Positions 35,103 through 43,986 of a stretch of DNA of 64,000 bases are shown in pieces. The translations under genes and the position numbers were made by a program. Position 1 is the first letter of the stretch; the number at the start of each line of letters is the position of its first letter. The DNA comes from Anisus vortex. Its lineage: Eukaryota > Mollusca > Gastropoda > Planorbidae. The notes beneath the pieces are model-generated. The model saw only the letters and a list, made by a program, of their open reading frames with translations, was not told the DNA's origin and ran no database searches. The stretch lies in the NCBI GenBank assembly GCA_949126835.1, contig OX421497.1:31585742-31649741 (forward strand). The letters run 5' to 3'.

Positions 35103-35114
35103 ATGAATGAGTGA
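35103..35114 (+). promoter_or_regulatory. three-codon upstream ORF
   Basis: ATG AAT GAG TGA sits 38 bp before the gene A start codon. If transcription starts upstream of it, it could damp translation. Confidence 0.4.
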
Positions 35115-35152
35115 GAATCCCAAGGTTTGAAAACAACAGCAACTCTAGAAAA

Positions 35153-35874
35153 ATGGCAAGTGTCCCCAAGCACAGACTTTACGACATCAACGCTAATAAA
35201 CGCCAAGACAGGGGCGCCTACCATGACTACCGCCCCCCGTCTCTGTCCTCGCTAGACTCAATCGGGCCCACGTCGCCCGGGCTTTCGCCCACGGCCAGGT
35301 CTCCGATATCGCCGCTCCCCTCCCCTATCCTGTCGCCTCTGGGCCCGCCCGTCGCTGTGGAGACCCGCCAGGACATCGAGTACACTCGGGCGCCGGACAC
35401 CTTCCCGTGCGGCCACGTGCTGTGCCACAACTGCGTGCGCAAGTTCATGCGCATGCGACAGCGGTCCGGGTACTCCCAGTGCCCCGTCTGCCACATGCCG
35501 GTGGACGAGGACGCGCCCATGCAGGCTATGGGGCTCCCCTCGGGCAGCTCCCACCATCACCACGGCGGATGCACGGACGACCACGGCCACTCCGGGGAGC
35601 ACCACCAGCCGCACCAGCCGGAGCCCTCCGACCCCACACCGATCTCCCTGCTGAACAACTTCGACGAGATCGTCCAGAAGTTCAACGGGATTCAGCTCAG
35701 CCTGAGACGCCTCAAGGACGAGTCGGTGCAGTCCAAGTCCATGGGGATGACCTTCACAAACACGCAGTGCCACCTGTGTATGGAGAACCACGGAACTTTA
35801 AGGGTGGTCCAGGAGTACAACAAACTATCAGTAAGACACGAAAGGCCGACAGTTTGGAGTCCGTACTTCTATAG
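35153..35874 (+). CDS. Gene A exon 1: RING-type protein, residues 1-241
   Basis: Start codon in a good context (AAAAATGG). The exon is much more GC-rich than its surroundings. Residues 28-66 are a Ser/Pro-rich low-complexity stretch. Residues 84-114 carry the second part of a C3HC4 RING: Cys86-x-His88-x2-Cys91-x2-Cys94, then Cys110-x2-Cys113, with the FPCGHVLCHNC signature. The first Cys pair expected some 10-20 residues upstream is absent. A His-rich linker follows (about 128-157). Cys206-x2-Cys209 begins a second possible zinc motif completed in exon 2. The exon ends TATAG|GTAATG in phase 2, which fits exon 2 exactly. A better-looking donor (TCA|GTAAGA, 35831) is in phase 0 and would shift the frame. 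Likely an E3 ligase or RING scaffold; the subfamily is not recognised. Confidence 0.8.
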
Positions 35875-35896
35875 GTAATGAATGTTTAGTTAGTGC

Positions 35897-36181
35897 AAAG
35901 ACTATAATAAGATGGACCGCTTGCTTTAATATTTCTGCTTTTTAGTGACTCGAATGACTTCTTTTCTGAATTCCCGATTCTCTTTTGTATTGTACACTTC
36001 CGTTTTATTTAATCGCTATCATTTTTCAATGGAATTAAAATCGAAAGTTGTATAAGCTTACAGCGGAAACCTTAAGGCAGCCGTAGGAGTCATTTAAGAC
36101 AGCGTTATTGGCTGCGCACGGAAAAAAAGAGCACATAAGCTCTAAAAATAGAGCGAAGCGTTCCATCTTATGATAGTCTTT
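35897..36181. mobile_element. MITE (285 bp) with ~29-bp terminal inverted repeats
   Basis: It starts AAAGACTATAATAAGATGG and ends CCATCTTATGATAGTCTTT, inverted copies with three or four mismatches over about 29 bp. It lies 22 bp inside intron 1 of gene A. The copy at 4108-4540 is related. No clear TSD and no coding sequence. The superfamily is undetermined. Confidence 0.8.
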
Positions 36182-36587
36182 GTAGTCAATTAATTGTCAG
36201 CGATTGTGATGTAATCACACGCCATTTTTATGTAGCATTAGTAATACTATTACTTGATTCATGTAGATATTGTTTCATTGTTAGGCTTTTGTGTTTATAT
36301 TGACAACTTTATGTACTTGATAATATCATTTCGGCCAATTTATTGCAACATCTCTAGTTATATGACCTTATAAATTATAAAAATAGAAATAATAATTTAT
36401 AGAGATAATAATTCATAAAGAACCTAGGCATCCCTTTATTATGATGCTCTTATAGGCTAATACTTAAAAAATTTAAATACATTTTTACCAGAAGAAATAA
36501 ATGGTTTAACAAATTGCATACCAAGGGTTTAATACTTTTCTATTTATCTTTGGAAACATTTTTAAAACGATTTTAGTCAACCCTTAA
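36182..36587. other. intron 1 of gene A, AT-rich, nothing recognised
   Basis: No repeat or exon is visible between the MITE and the LINE tail. Confidence 0.5.
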
Positions 36588-36664
36588 TTATCTTATCTTA
36601 TACATTACAGACGCTCCTTCTATAAAGAAGATTATTGCGTCCTACGCTCATCCGTGGTCCGAGT

Positions 36665-38953
36665 CTAGTCTTGCATTTTTATTAATGTTTTAAATGATGT
36701 TAGGTTATTGGTTTTCCTGGTTTGTTCAGGCAACCCATTCCATGCCCGAATGCCACTCGGGAAGAAAGAGTACTTATATGCATTTGTTCTCGCATAAGGG
36801 ACAAGGAAGGTGTTTTTGTCTTTGTGTTTATCTGAGCTTTGCAACAGATTGTTATTGGGTTGTATTTCTAAATTAGAGTTTAATGCCTTATGTATTATTA
36901 CTACTTTACTCTTTGCCCTTCTGTCCTCTAGTGTTTCTAGGTTTAGTGATTTGACTAATGGTGTTACTCTTGTCAATGGGGAATATTCACTAGTTATAAA
37001 CCTTGCAGCTCTTTTTTGAATTTGTTCTAATTTTTTAATGTTTTCTTTAGTTGATGGGTCCCATACAGATCCTGCATATTCTAGTATAGGCCTAACTAAT
37101 GTGAGATAGCATTTTAGTTTTATATTCTTATTACATTTGTAAAAGTTCCTTTTTATGAATCCTAATGTTTTGTTTGATTTTTTAATTACTTCATCAATGT
37201 GAGGGTTCCAAGATAACTTATCATTTATTATTACTCCTAGATACTTAGCATTGCTAGTTTGAGTTAGTTCTTTACCATGAATGAAGTAGTTTGTTATTAT
37301 TTGTTTCTTTTTCTTGGATACCCTTATTAGTTGGCATTTTTCTGGGTGAAAAGACATACTCCAGTTTGATTCCCATTTTTGTAGTTCATCTAGGTCTTTT
37401 TGTAAAAGTTCACTATCTTTTCCTGTCTTTATTATTCTATAAATTATGCAATCATCGGCAAATAATCTTACTTTTGTGCCTGTGTTGATGCAATTTGGCA
37501 GATCATTAATGTAAATTAGAAATAGTAGGGGCCCTAGAACAGTTCCTTGTGGAACTCCTGAGTTTACTGTTATTGGTGATGACTTAGAGCCATTTATTAT
37601 CACTGTTTGTTCTCTGCCTATAAGAAAGTCCTGAATCCACTGATGTAAGGGACCAGAGATGCCAAAGTATTTAAGTTTTTTAAGAAGACTAGAATGATGA
37701 ACTTTATCAAATGCTTTTGAAAAATCTAGTAATATGTCATCAATTTGGTTGTTATTATCTAATCCCTTAGACAAGTCATCTATTAAGCCTATCAATTGAG
37801 TCTCACATGATCTATTTTTCCTGAAGCCATGTTGGTGTGGGCACAGTGCATTTAGTTTGTCTAGATGATTTACTATACTACTATATATTATATGTTCAAG
37901 TAATTTACATGTTATGCTTGTTAGAGAAACAGGTCTATAATTTCCGGGGTCAGATTTATCTCCTTTTTTGAAAAGGGGGGTTACATTGGCTAATTTCCAA
38001 TCTTTGGGCACTTTGCCCTGGTTTAGAGAGGCCTGAAAAAGTATTTTAAAGATTGGAGATATTTCATTAGTTAGTTCTTTAAGCAGTCTTGCTGGTATTC
38101 CATCTGGACCAGAAGCTTTGTTTACTTTTAAGTTGGTTAGGAGTTGTTTAATGCCTTTTTCATCTACATTTATATTTCCTATCTCTTCTAGTTTGTTTAA
38201 ATTTATGAATATTTCTTTGTCACCTGGATTTGAAAAAGATGATGCAAAGTGTGTGTTTAGGATATTAGCTTTAGTTTCATTATCATTATAAGTTTCATTG
38301 TTTTGGCCTTTTAGTGGAGCTATGCCTGTAGTGTCCATTTTTCTTGATTTAATGTAGGACCATAAGTTTTTATTATTATCTTTAGAAATTACATTGTTTA
38401 CATATTCATTCTGCAGCTGTCTGCTTAGTTTCTGAGTTAAGTGTTTAATTTTTAGGTATTTTTTATGTAGTCTAATTGAATTAGTTGCCTTAAACTTTTT
38501 GAATAGATTTTCTTTTTGTTTACACAGTTTCTTTAGTTTAGTGTTAAACCAACATTTGTTAATTTTATTTGATGTTTGTTTTGTTGGCACAGAGTCAGCC
38601 ATTATTGCTTTTAAGTTGGTTTTTATAAATTGCCAAATATCTTCAACTGGACTATCTATATTGTATTTAGTAAGAAAATTGGTTTGGAATTTTATTGCTG
38701 CTTGATGTAGTTCTGTTGTGTTACATTTATTCCAGAGATAAATTATTCTTTTAGGTTTCTTGCTAATTTGGATTTTTATTTGGTTATTTACTCTGACAAT
38801 ATCATGATCTGAAAGACCAGGGATTATTTCATAATCTAATACTAGTCCTGGTCTGTTCGTTAAAAATAAATCTAGTATATTATGGTTTCTTGTTGGTTTT
38901 TTATTAATTTGGTCTAAGTTTAGATTTTGGATGGTATTGATAAACATTTCATT
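36665..38953 (-). CDS. LINE reverse transcriptase (C-terminal part of the protein)
   Basis: A continuous frame of about 760 codons. It begins with the end of the endonuclease domain (the SDH catalytic motif in Gly-Leu-Ser-Asp-His-Asp). The RT palm follows: DFSKAFDKVHH, SGVPQGTVLGPLLFLIYIND and the FADD active site (a Phe-Ala variant of YxDD). The thumb and C-terminal region is last (YLGVIINDKLSW, LVRPILEYA). No RNase H domain is seen, which fits the CR1/jockey groups. It copies the element RNA at the nicked target. The frame is free of stops, so the copy is young. The apparent Met start at 38974 lies inside the inserted LTR and is not native. Confidence 0.9.
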   Translation of the reverse strand, partial: NEMFINTIQNLNLDQINKKPTRNHNILDLFLTNRPGLVLDYEIIPGLSDHDIVRVNNQIKIQISKKPKRIIYLWNKCNTTELHQAAIKFQTNFLTKYNIDSPVEDIWQFIKTNLKAIMADSVPTKQTSNKINKCWFNTKLKKLCKQKENLFKKFKATNSIRLHKKYLKIKHLTQKLSRQLQNEYVNNVISKDNNKNLWSYIKSRKMDTTGIAPLKGQNNETYNDNETKANILNTHFASSFSNPGDKEIFINLNKLEEIGNINVDEKGIKQLLTNLKVNKASGPDGIPARLLKELTNEISPIFKILFQASLNQGKVPKDWKLANVTPLFKKGDKSDPGNYRPVSLTSITCKLLEHIIYSSIVNHLDKLNALCPHQHGFRKNRSCETQLIGLIDDLSKGLDNNNQIDDILLDFSKAFDKVHHSSLLKKLKYFGISGPLHQWIQDFLIGREQTVIINGSKSSPITVNSGVPQGTVLGPLLFLIYINDLPNCINTGTKVRLFADDCIIYRIIKTGKDSELLQKDLDELQKWESNWSMSFHPEKCQLIRVSKKKKQIITNYFIHGKELTQTSNAKYLGVIINDKLSWNPHIDEVIKKSNKTLGFIKRNFYKCNKNIKLKCYLTLVRPILEYAGSVWDPSTKENIKKLEQIQKRAARFITSEYSPLTRVTPLVKSLNLETLEDRRAKSKVVIIHKALNSNLEIQPNNNLLQSSDKHKDKNTFLVPYARTNAYKYSFFPSGIRAWNGLPEQTRKTNNLTSFKTLIKMQD

Positions 38954-40234
38954 TATTTTGTCACGATGTGGCATTTGAGAGGGGGGTAATAATGGCTGGT
39001 TGTCTTAGAAGTATGAGGTGCCGATGCTGTGGTTGACCTGGAATATTTATTTGTTCTCTACTGGCTCGTTCAGATGTTGTTAAACACACACAAATAGACA
39101 GTTCTAAGTTAGGCAAGCAAGTCTCTGGTTACGTTTCAGGTGTTTATTTATGATTCAAATTCAATATCCAATGATGAAATACATATACTAACATGCAGGG
39201 GAGAAACAATGCTTGAGATATATGCACAGGAACGTCTAACACTCAATATACTGTGTTGTTGCGGAATCCAAATTTAGGCTACGTAACTATAATGAGGAAA
39301 TTACGATTACTGGCTAAGTATCTGCAAGTCCAAGTAACAATTCGGGGGCTAGACCAAAACGATGTGTCTAGCTCGGGAGCTGGGGGAGATCTGCTTTAGT
39401 TTAGTTGGGCGGGCTTTTTCGTGGACACTAGTCACCTGACCCAAAGTTAATTTGGTTAGCTTACATTTAATTACATCCTATTCTCATTGGCTAGATTGAA
39501 TATACATTTGCATAAGAAAAGCTTATTGGAGCCAAAAATGGATTGGGGGTCGGGGTTGCGAGGGCGGAAAGGGGGGGGAGAGAGGTCTAGATGAAAGACA
39601 ATTGAACAGACGTCATGCTGAGTGGGGGAATTTATCTCCCTTTGGTAGAATTTTAAGTAGTTAACTCAAGTGGCTGGGGGGGGGGGGGTTCTGACGAGAA
39701 TTTGTTATATGTGTGCGAACTGGGTTCTCTGGTCAGCGAACGACCGTCTCAAAGCAATTGCATAACGTGCCGCTAAGCTGAGGGGATATAAAAGGGGATG
39801 GGGGTGGCAAGGACGCGCGAAGAGGAGGGGGCGAGTGAGGGATCGAATAATGACTCGCTCACATGCGTTAAAATAGCACAAGATATAAATACATTAAGAC
39901 ATGATATGAATACATTAATATAGCATAGGATAAAATATATACATTCTAACTAACACATTCGTACCCATTCAACCAAGATGTAGTACCAAGTTGAATCGTA
40001 TTAGTCAGTAGACTCTGAATTTGGGCGTAGTACAAGAGTATAGTGAAGGGTAGAGAAACAGGTGAGAAAGAGTGATGGGGAGATGTAATTGCGTAAGGGA
40101 GGGAGAAGATAGTGACGTCAGACTAACCTTCTCTCTATTCTAGCTAAACTTAAGCTAATCTAAGGTCCTAGTTATACACTGCTATCTATCTAAGTGCTAA
40201 TAGTCACTATTAAATCCAGAATTGTGACATATTT
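38954..40234 (+). mobile_element. solo-LTR-like insertion (1271 bp) in the LINE, 5-bp TSD
   Basis: The insert is 38959-40229. It begins TGTCAC and ends GTGACA, an exact 6-bp inverted end with the TG...CA termini of LTRs. It is flanked by exact 5-bp copies of TATTT (38954-38958 and 40230-40234). A TATA box, TATAAAAG, is at 39787-39794 on the + strand, with a TGACGTCA CRE at 40113-40120 and GC- and G-rich sequence before the TATA. No gag or pol frame is present. A solo LTR left by recombination is the simplest reading. The family is not assigned; a non-autonomous DNA element is the alternative. Confidence 0.8.
39787..39794 (+). promoter_or_regulatory. TATA box inside the LTR
   Basis: TATAAAAG lies about 830 bp into the LTR. 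It points transcription along the + strand, the same sense as gene A and opposite to the LINE. Confidence 0.55.
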
Positions 40235-41096
40235 CTTTTGTGTTTTGGTGCTTTTCTATAGAGTAGCTATTCCAATTTATATCAGGGAGGTTGAAGTCCC
40301 CCATTATCCAAATTATAGCATTTTTGTATTTAGTTTCAATACTTGTCAGCTGATTACACAGATCAGACATGTACTCTGATGTTGAGTTTGGTGGTCTGTA
40401 AACACTGCCTACAATTAGTGGTTTGGAATTAGGTCTGCTTATTTTACAAAATACTGACTCTATGTTATTTTGAGGTTCTAATTTAATTTCTTCAGCTATT
40501 AGGGTAGATTTTATGGCTAGTAAGACTCCTCCATGCCTGTCTGACCTATCTTTCCTAAAAATTTCATAATTATTATTGAATATCTCTGTGTTGTAAATAT
40601 CTGGGCTAAGCCATGTTTCGGAACCTGCAATTATGTCTGGTTCTTCATTATTTATTAAAAGTTCCAAATCAGCTTTTTTATTTTTAATGCTTTGGAAATT
40701 TATTGTAAGAGTTTTGAGGTGATACTGATTTGGGGTTTTATGGGATTTAGTGTTAAAGAGTGTCTTTTTACTTTTTTTTATTGGTGTTGATCTAGCTAAG
40801 GGTTTATTTAGGTCTAAATTATTAACTTCTGGGCTTGTCAAGGCACTGTAGGGGTTAGTGGTATCCAGGTCATGAGAATTAAACAGACCTGAACTAAATT
40901 GTGGCAACCCACACTGTACACAGTGCCAAGAGGCATCTTTATTTCCTAATGCTATATAAATTGGGGTGTTCATATGCAAGCATGCAGCATGGTACCATTC
41001 ATCACAGGTGTCACATTGAATGGCTCTATGTTTTGCTGTTGTTTGCAATTGTTTGCAAACGTTGAGGCTGCAGTTTTCAGAGTAAATGTAGTAACT
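40235..41096 (-). CDS. LINE PHD-like finger plus endonuclease (N-terminal part)
   Basis: The frame begins after a stop at 41097. A Cys-x4-Cys pair, then Cys-Asp-Thr-Cys-Asp-Glu-Trp-Tyr-His-x2-Cys and Trp-His-Cys-x2-Cys make a PHD-type C4HC3 finger. A Ser/Asn-rich linker follows. The endonuclease-exonuclease-phosphatase domain comes next, with the INFQSIKNK start, SETWL (catalytic Glu), YRPPNS and GDFNLPDINW (catalytic Asp). The LTR interrupts the frame just after Lys-Glu-Ile. The endonuclease nicks the target DNA; PHD fingers in LINE proteins are known but their role is unclear. The true start is unresolved, possibly because of 5' truncation. Confidence 0.85.
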
Positions 41097-41100
41097 TCAG

Positions 41101-41892
41101 AATTATTGAGGATTATGACCCAAGAACTGCGTGATCACGTGACTACGGTTTCGCCGCCTGCTACTGTAACCATGACGTCTAGTCAAGTGGTGCTGTATGT
41201 CAAGGCAACGTGTGAAAGCAGACGACACATTAAATCTAATTTTAATTCACTCAGCACCTATAGTGAACAACAATGTCAACATTATAGCGTGTTAGTTGAA
41301 AGAATAAAAAAAGTTGTTTTCTTCAATAAATGAAAGTGTTATGACAAAATCGGCCATTTTGGTTTCACCCAAACATAGTTTTGGTTTTATTTTTATTTTG
41401 TAGGCTATAAGGGTGTTAATCGAAGCGTATCGACATATTGTGGTTAAATTTCTTAATAAAATGTTATTATTTTTCTTCCATTGTTTGAGAAAAAGGACGG
41501 ACTTTCTATCTCTCTCTCTCTCTCTCCCTCTCTTTCATCCACCTCCCTCTCAGTGTCTCTCTCTCACCTTCTCCATTACTTTCTTATAATCTCACTCTCA
41601 CTCTATCTGCCACTATATTTATCTCTTTTATTTTCATTTAAGAACAAAGTTGGAATTCACATGATCGAATACTATTTAATGTTTCACTCACTGCATTAAA
41701 ACATACATTCACTAATATTCCCCTTTTTAATTACATTAATATTGATCAGTTCTTTAAAATCCCTCTAGAATATTTAAAACTAAGCTTAGACTTAATGGCT
41801 GGAAGTTTCCATTGAACTTTCAGTCACGGCAGAGAGATAGATCTATCTCACGGAAAAAAAATACCATAATCTCTTAAAACCCTCGCTTGCAG
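41101..41892 (+). other. end of gene A intron 1
   Basis: A CT-rich tract lies at about 41505-41610. The intron ends with the acceptor CTCGCTTGCAG at 41892. Confidence 0.6.
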
Positions 41893-42055
41893 GCTCCAAC
41901 AAGGTAAAGTGGTCACCGAGTTTTACAGTCAGGTCAACTCGTCGTGCATCTGTGTTCCTTGTACTTACAAAGAGCTCCGACTCCAGAACAACCCGGAGCT
42001 CAGAGCTCTCCCAGATGTCAACCCACAGCAAAATACACAGATTTGTTTAGCAGAG
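41893..42055 (+). CDS. Gene A exon 2
   Basis: 163 bp. The first base completes Arg241 and the exon then encodes residues 242-295, ending at a strong GCAGAG|GTAAGC donor in phase 0. Cys259-x-Cys261-x2-Cys264 may pair with Cys206/Cys209 of exon 1 as a B-box-like or other zinc site; no His ligands follow in the B-box spacing, so the fold is uncertain. The reading frame of this exon is the only one open across it and it fits both neighbours. Confidence 0.8.
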
Positions 42056-43719
42056 GTAAGCACACCCCCAACCTTTACCACACCACCAGGCGCCCCTCCC
42101 CCGATTCACGTGGTCAGAATGGTATAGCCGTATAGCCGGTTCTGTGATAAAACCTCAGCATAACTTGTCTTCACCCCTTAAGAAAAGCTATATTAATGTT
42201 TTCCAGATTTTAGGAACAAATCTGCAGTATTTCTATGACATTGCTTGAAAAGGGGAGCTAACCTTTTGCAATTTCGTAGGCTACCACAAGAGTTGCAGAT
42301 CCTAGTTTAATTATGCTATCATGGAAGTGACTCATCTCCGTAATGTTGTTTAATCAAATTCCAATCATTACATTTTGATTTATTACCATTGGAAATTACA
42401 AATTAGTTTTAATTTTATTCTCACTAGATTATCTCTCTTAATATACAGTGAATAGGATTACTAATTGCTTTATGTTTACAATGTGTACGACGCAATATGC
42501 ACATCAAGTTAAGGCTATACCGTAAATGTGTCAGTCAAAACAGCCTGAGTAAGAAAATGCGTGTATATATTAAATATGTTCGGAAGAGAACAATATTAAT
42601 TCATATAAGTAAATAACAAATGGCACCAGGGGCTGCCAGTGTCACAATGACATGTGATGGTCTGTCTTATTGCCACATGGGCATTTAAAGTCTTCTTACA
42701 GTGTCTCATTGAATCTTCAGACTGCTTGAGATTAGCACCCTGTATTGAAAATAAAGTTATTGTACCTAATTAGACTTTATGAAATGCTAAATTACATCTT
42801 CATAGTCCACCAGGATGTTACGTGTTTACCCCAGTGCTAAGATACACCCCATCCAGCAAAGACAGCCCCACTACTACCGGCCATCAAGCCCCACTACTAT
42901 CGGCCATCAAGCCCCACTACTACCGGCCATCAAGTCCCACTACTACCGGCCATCAAGTCCCACTACTATCGGCCATCAAGTCCCACTACTACCGGCCATC
43001 AAGTCCCACTACTACCGGCCATCAAGTCCCACTACTACCGGCCATCAAGCCCCACTACTACCGGCCATCAAGCCCCACTACTACCGGCCATCAAGCCCCA
43101 CTACTACCGGCCATCAAGCCCCACTACTACCGGCCATCAAGCCCCACTACTACCGGCCATCAAGCCCCACTACTACCGGCCATCAAGTCCCACTACTACC
43201 GGCCATCAAGTCCCACTACTACCGGCCATCAAGCCCCACTACTACCGGCCATCAAGCCCCACTACTACCGGCCATCAAGTCCCACTACTACCGGCCATCA
43301 AGCCCCACTACTACCGGCCATCAAGCCCCACTACTACCGGCCATCAAGCCCCACTACTACCGGCCATCAAGCCACGCATCTGTGCTCCCACTGTGGCGCA
43401 CACAAGCAATCATGACTCTGACAAAGCATGGTCCTCATCAAAATCGATGGACGCGCATAAGTGCTAAGCTATACTCTTATGAAAAATATATAAGAATTAA
43501 TTTATAAGTAATGTTCTGGAATTCTCAGTACATTGATGTAGGAAAGTTAAAGTGAACAAGCATTGTGATGGTCCCATAATGTCCTTGTATGCTGTGGTCA
43601 ATCAAACTCGCTAGCCGCAAATAACTTAAATTTAGGCCTGTATTGTAATTTCACATTTATTTTTACTGGGATTTTAATTCATTTGAAAATTAAACTGACC
43701 TTATCTCTTCACTGACCAG
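42056..43719 (+). other. gene A intron 2
   Basis: AT-rich except for the 23-bp minisatellite. It ends in the acceptor CACTGACCAG. Confidence 0.7.
42866..43371. repeat. 23-bp minisatellite, exactly 22 copies, in gene A intron 2
   Basis: 506 bp equals 22 units of 23 bp. The unit contains CCACTACTACCGGCCATCAAG. Units differ only by C/T at the first position and C/T in the ACTA(C/T)CGG core. As 23 is not divisible by 3, two + strand frames stay open through it; these frames are not genes. Each unit has a GGCC and a CpG. Confidence 0.95.
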
Positions 43720-43986
43720 GTCGGGAAGATTGTTGCTCGGAACTCTGCACCCATAATGGCGCTGCAAGGTAAGAATGTCATAGAGATTGACCACACCATC
43801 CGGCTTCGGGAGCGGGCTGACCAGTACAACTTCCTGGATACTGCCGACCAGATTGAGCACATGGTCAAGCAGCAGGAGGAGACGCTCATACGTATGGCCA
43901 GTAAACAGATCCGGGACACGGGGCGCCTGTACCATGTAAGGGAGAGCAACCAGGTGGAGATGGACCTTGATGAAACAACTGTCTAA
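43720..43986 (+). CDS. Gene A exon 3, C-terminus
   Basis: It encodes residues 296-383 and a TAA stop (43984-43986). From about residue 313 to 360 it is rich in Glu, Gln, Arg and Leu with heptad-like spacing (IRLRERADQYNFLDTADQIE and the next 20), so it is probably a coiled coil. The last residues are acidic. The total protein is 383 residues over three exons, short for a TRIM protein and lacking a C-terminal SPRY or NHL domain. Confidence 0.85.
   Translation, partial: VGKIVARNSAPIMALQGKNVIEIDHTIRLRERADQYNFLDTADQIEHMVKQQEETLIRMASKQIRDTGRLYHVRESNQVEMDLDETTV

Larger units (their letters stand above)
36588..41100 (-). mobile_element. near-intact CR1/jockey-like LINE, antisense in gene A intron 1
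   Basis: Read on the minus strand: a PHD-like finger, an AP-type endonuclease, a reverse transcriptase, a ~75-bp 3'UTR (ACTCGGACCACGGATGAGCG block) and a TAAGATAAGATAA tail. The only major break is a 1271-bp insertion at 38959-40229. Removing it and one TSD copy restores one continuous reading frame across the joint. Copies at 5986-6357 and 10217-10557 are truncated relatives. The 5' end is not defined; an in-frame stop lies at about 41097-41099 and no ATG precedes the finger. Confidence 0.85.

Noticed and set aside
35227..35874. Long frames on the minus strand and in another + frame across gene A exon 1
   Set aside because: Shadows of a GC-rich exon; the + frame from 35153 has the RING motif and fits the downstream splice phases.
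42815..43507. Open frames of about 200 codons in two + strand frames
   Set aside because: They arise from a 23-bp minisatellite inside gene A intron 2.
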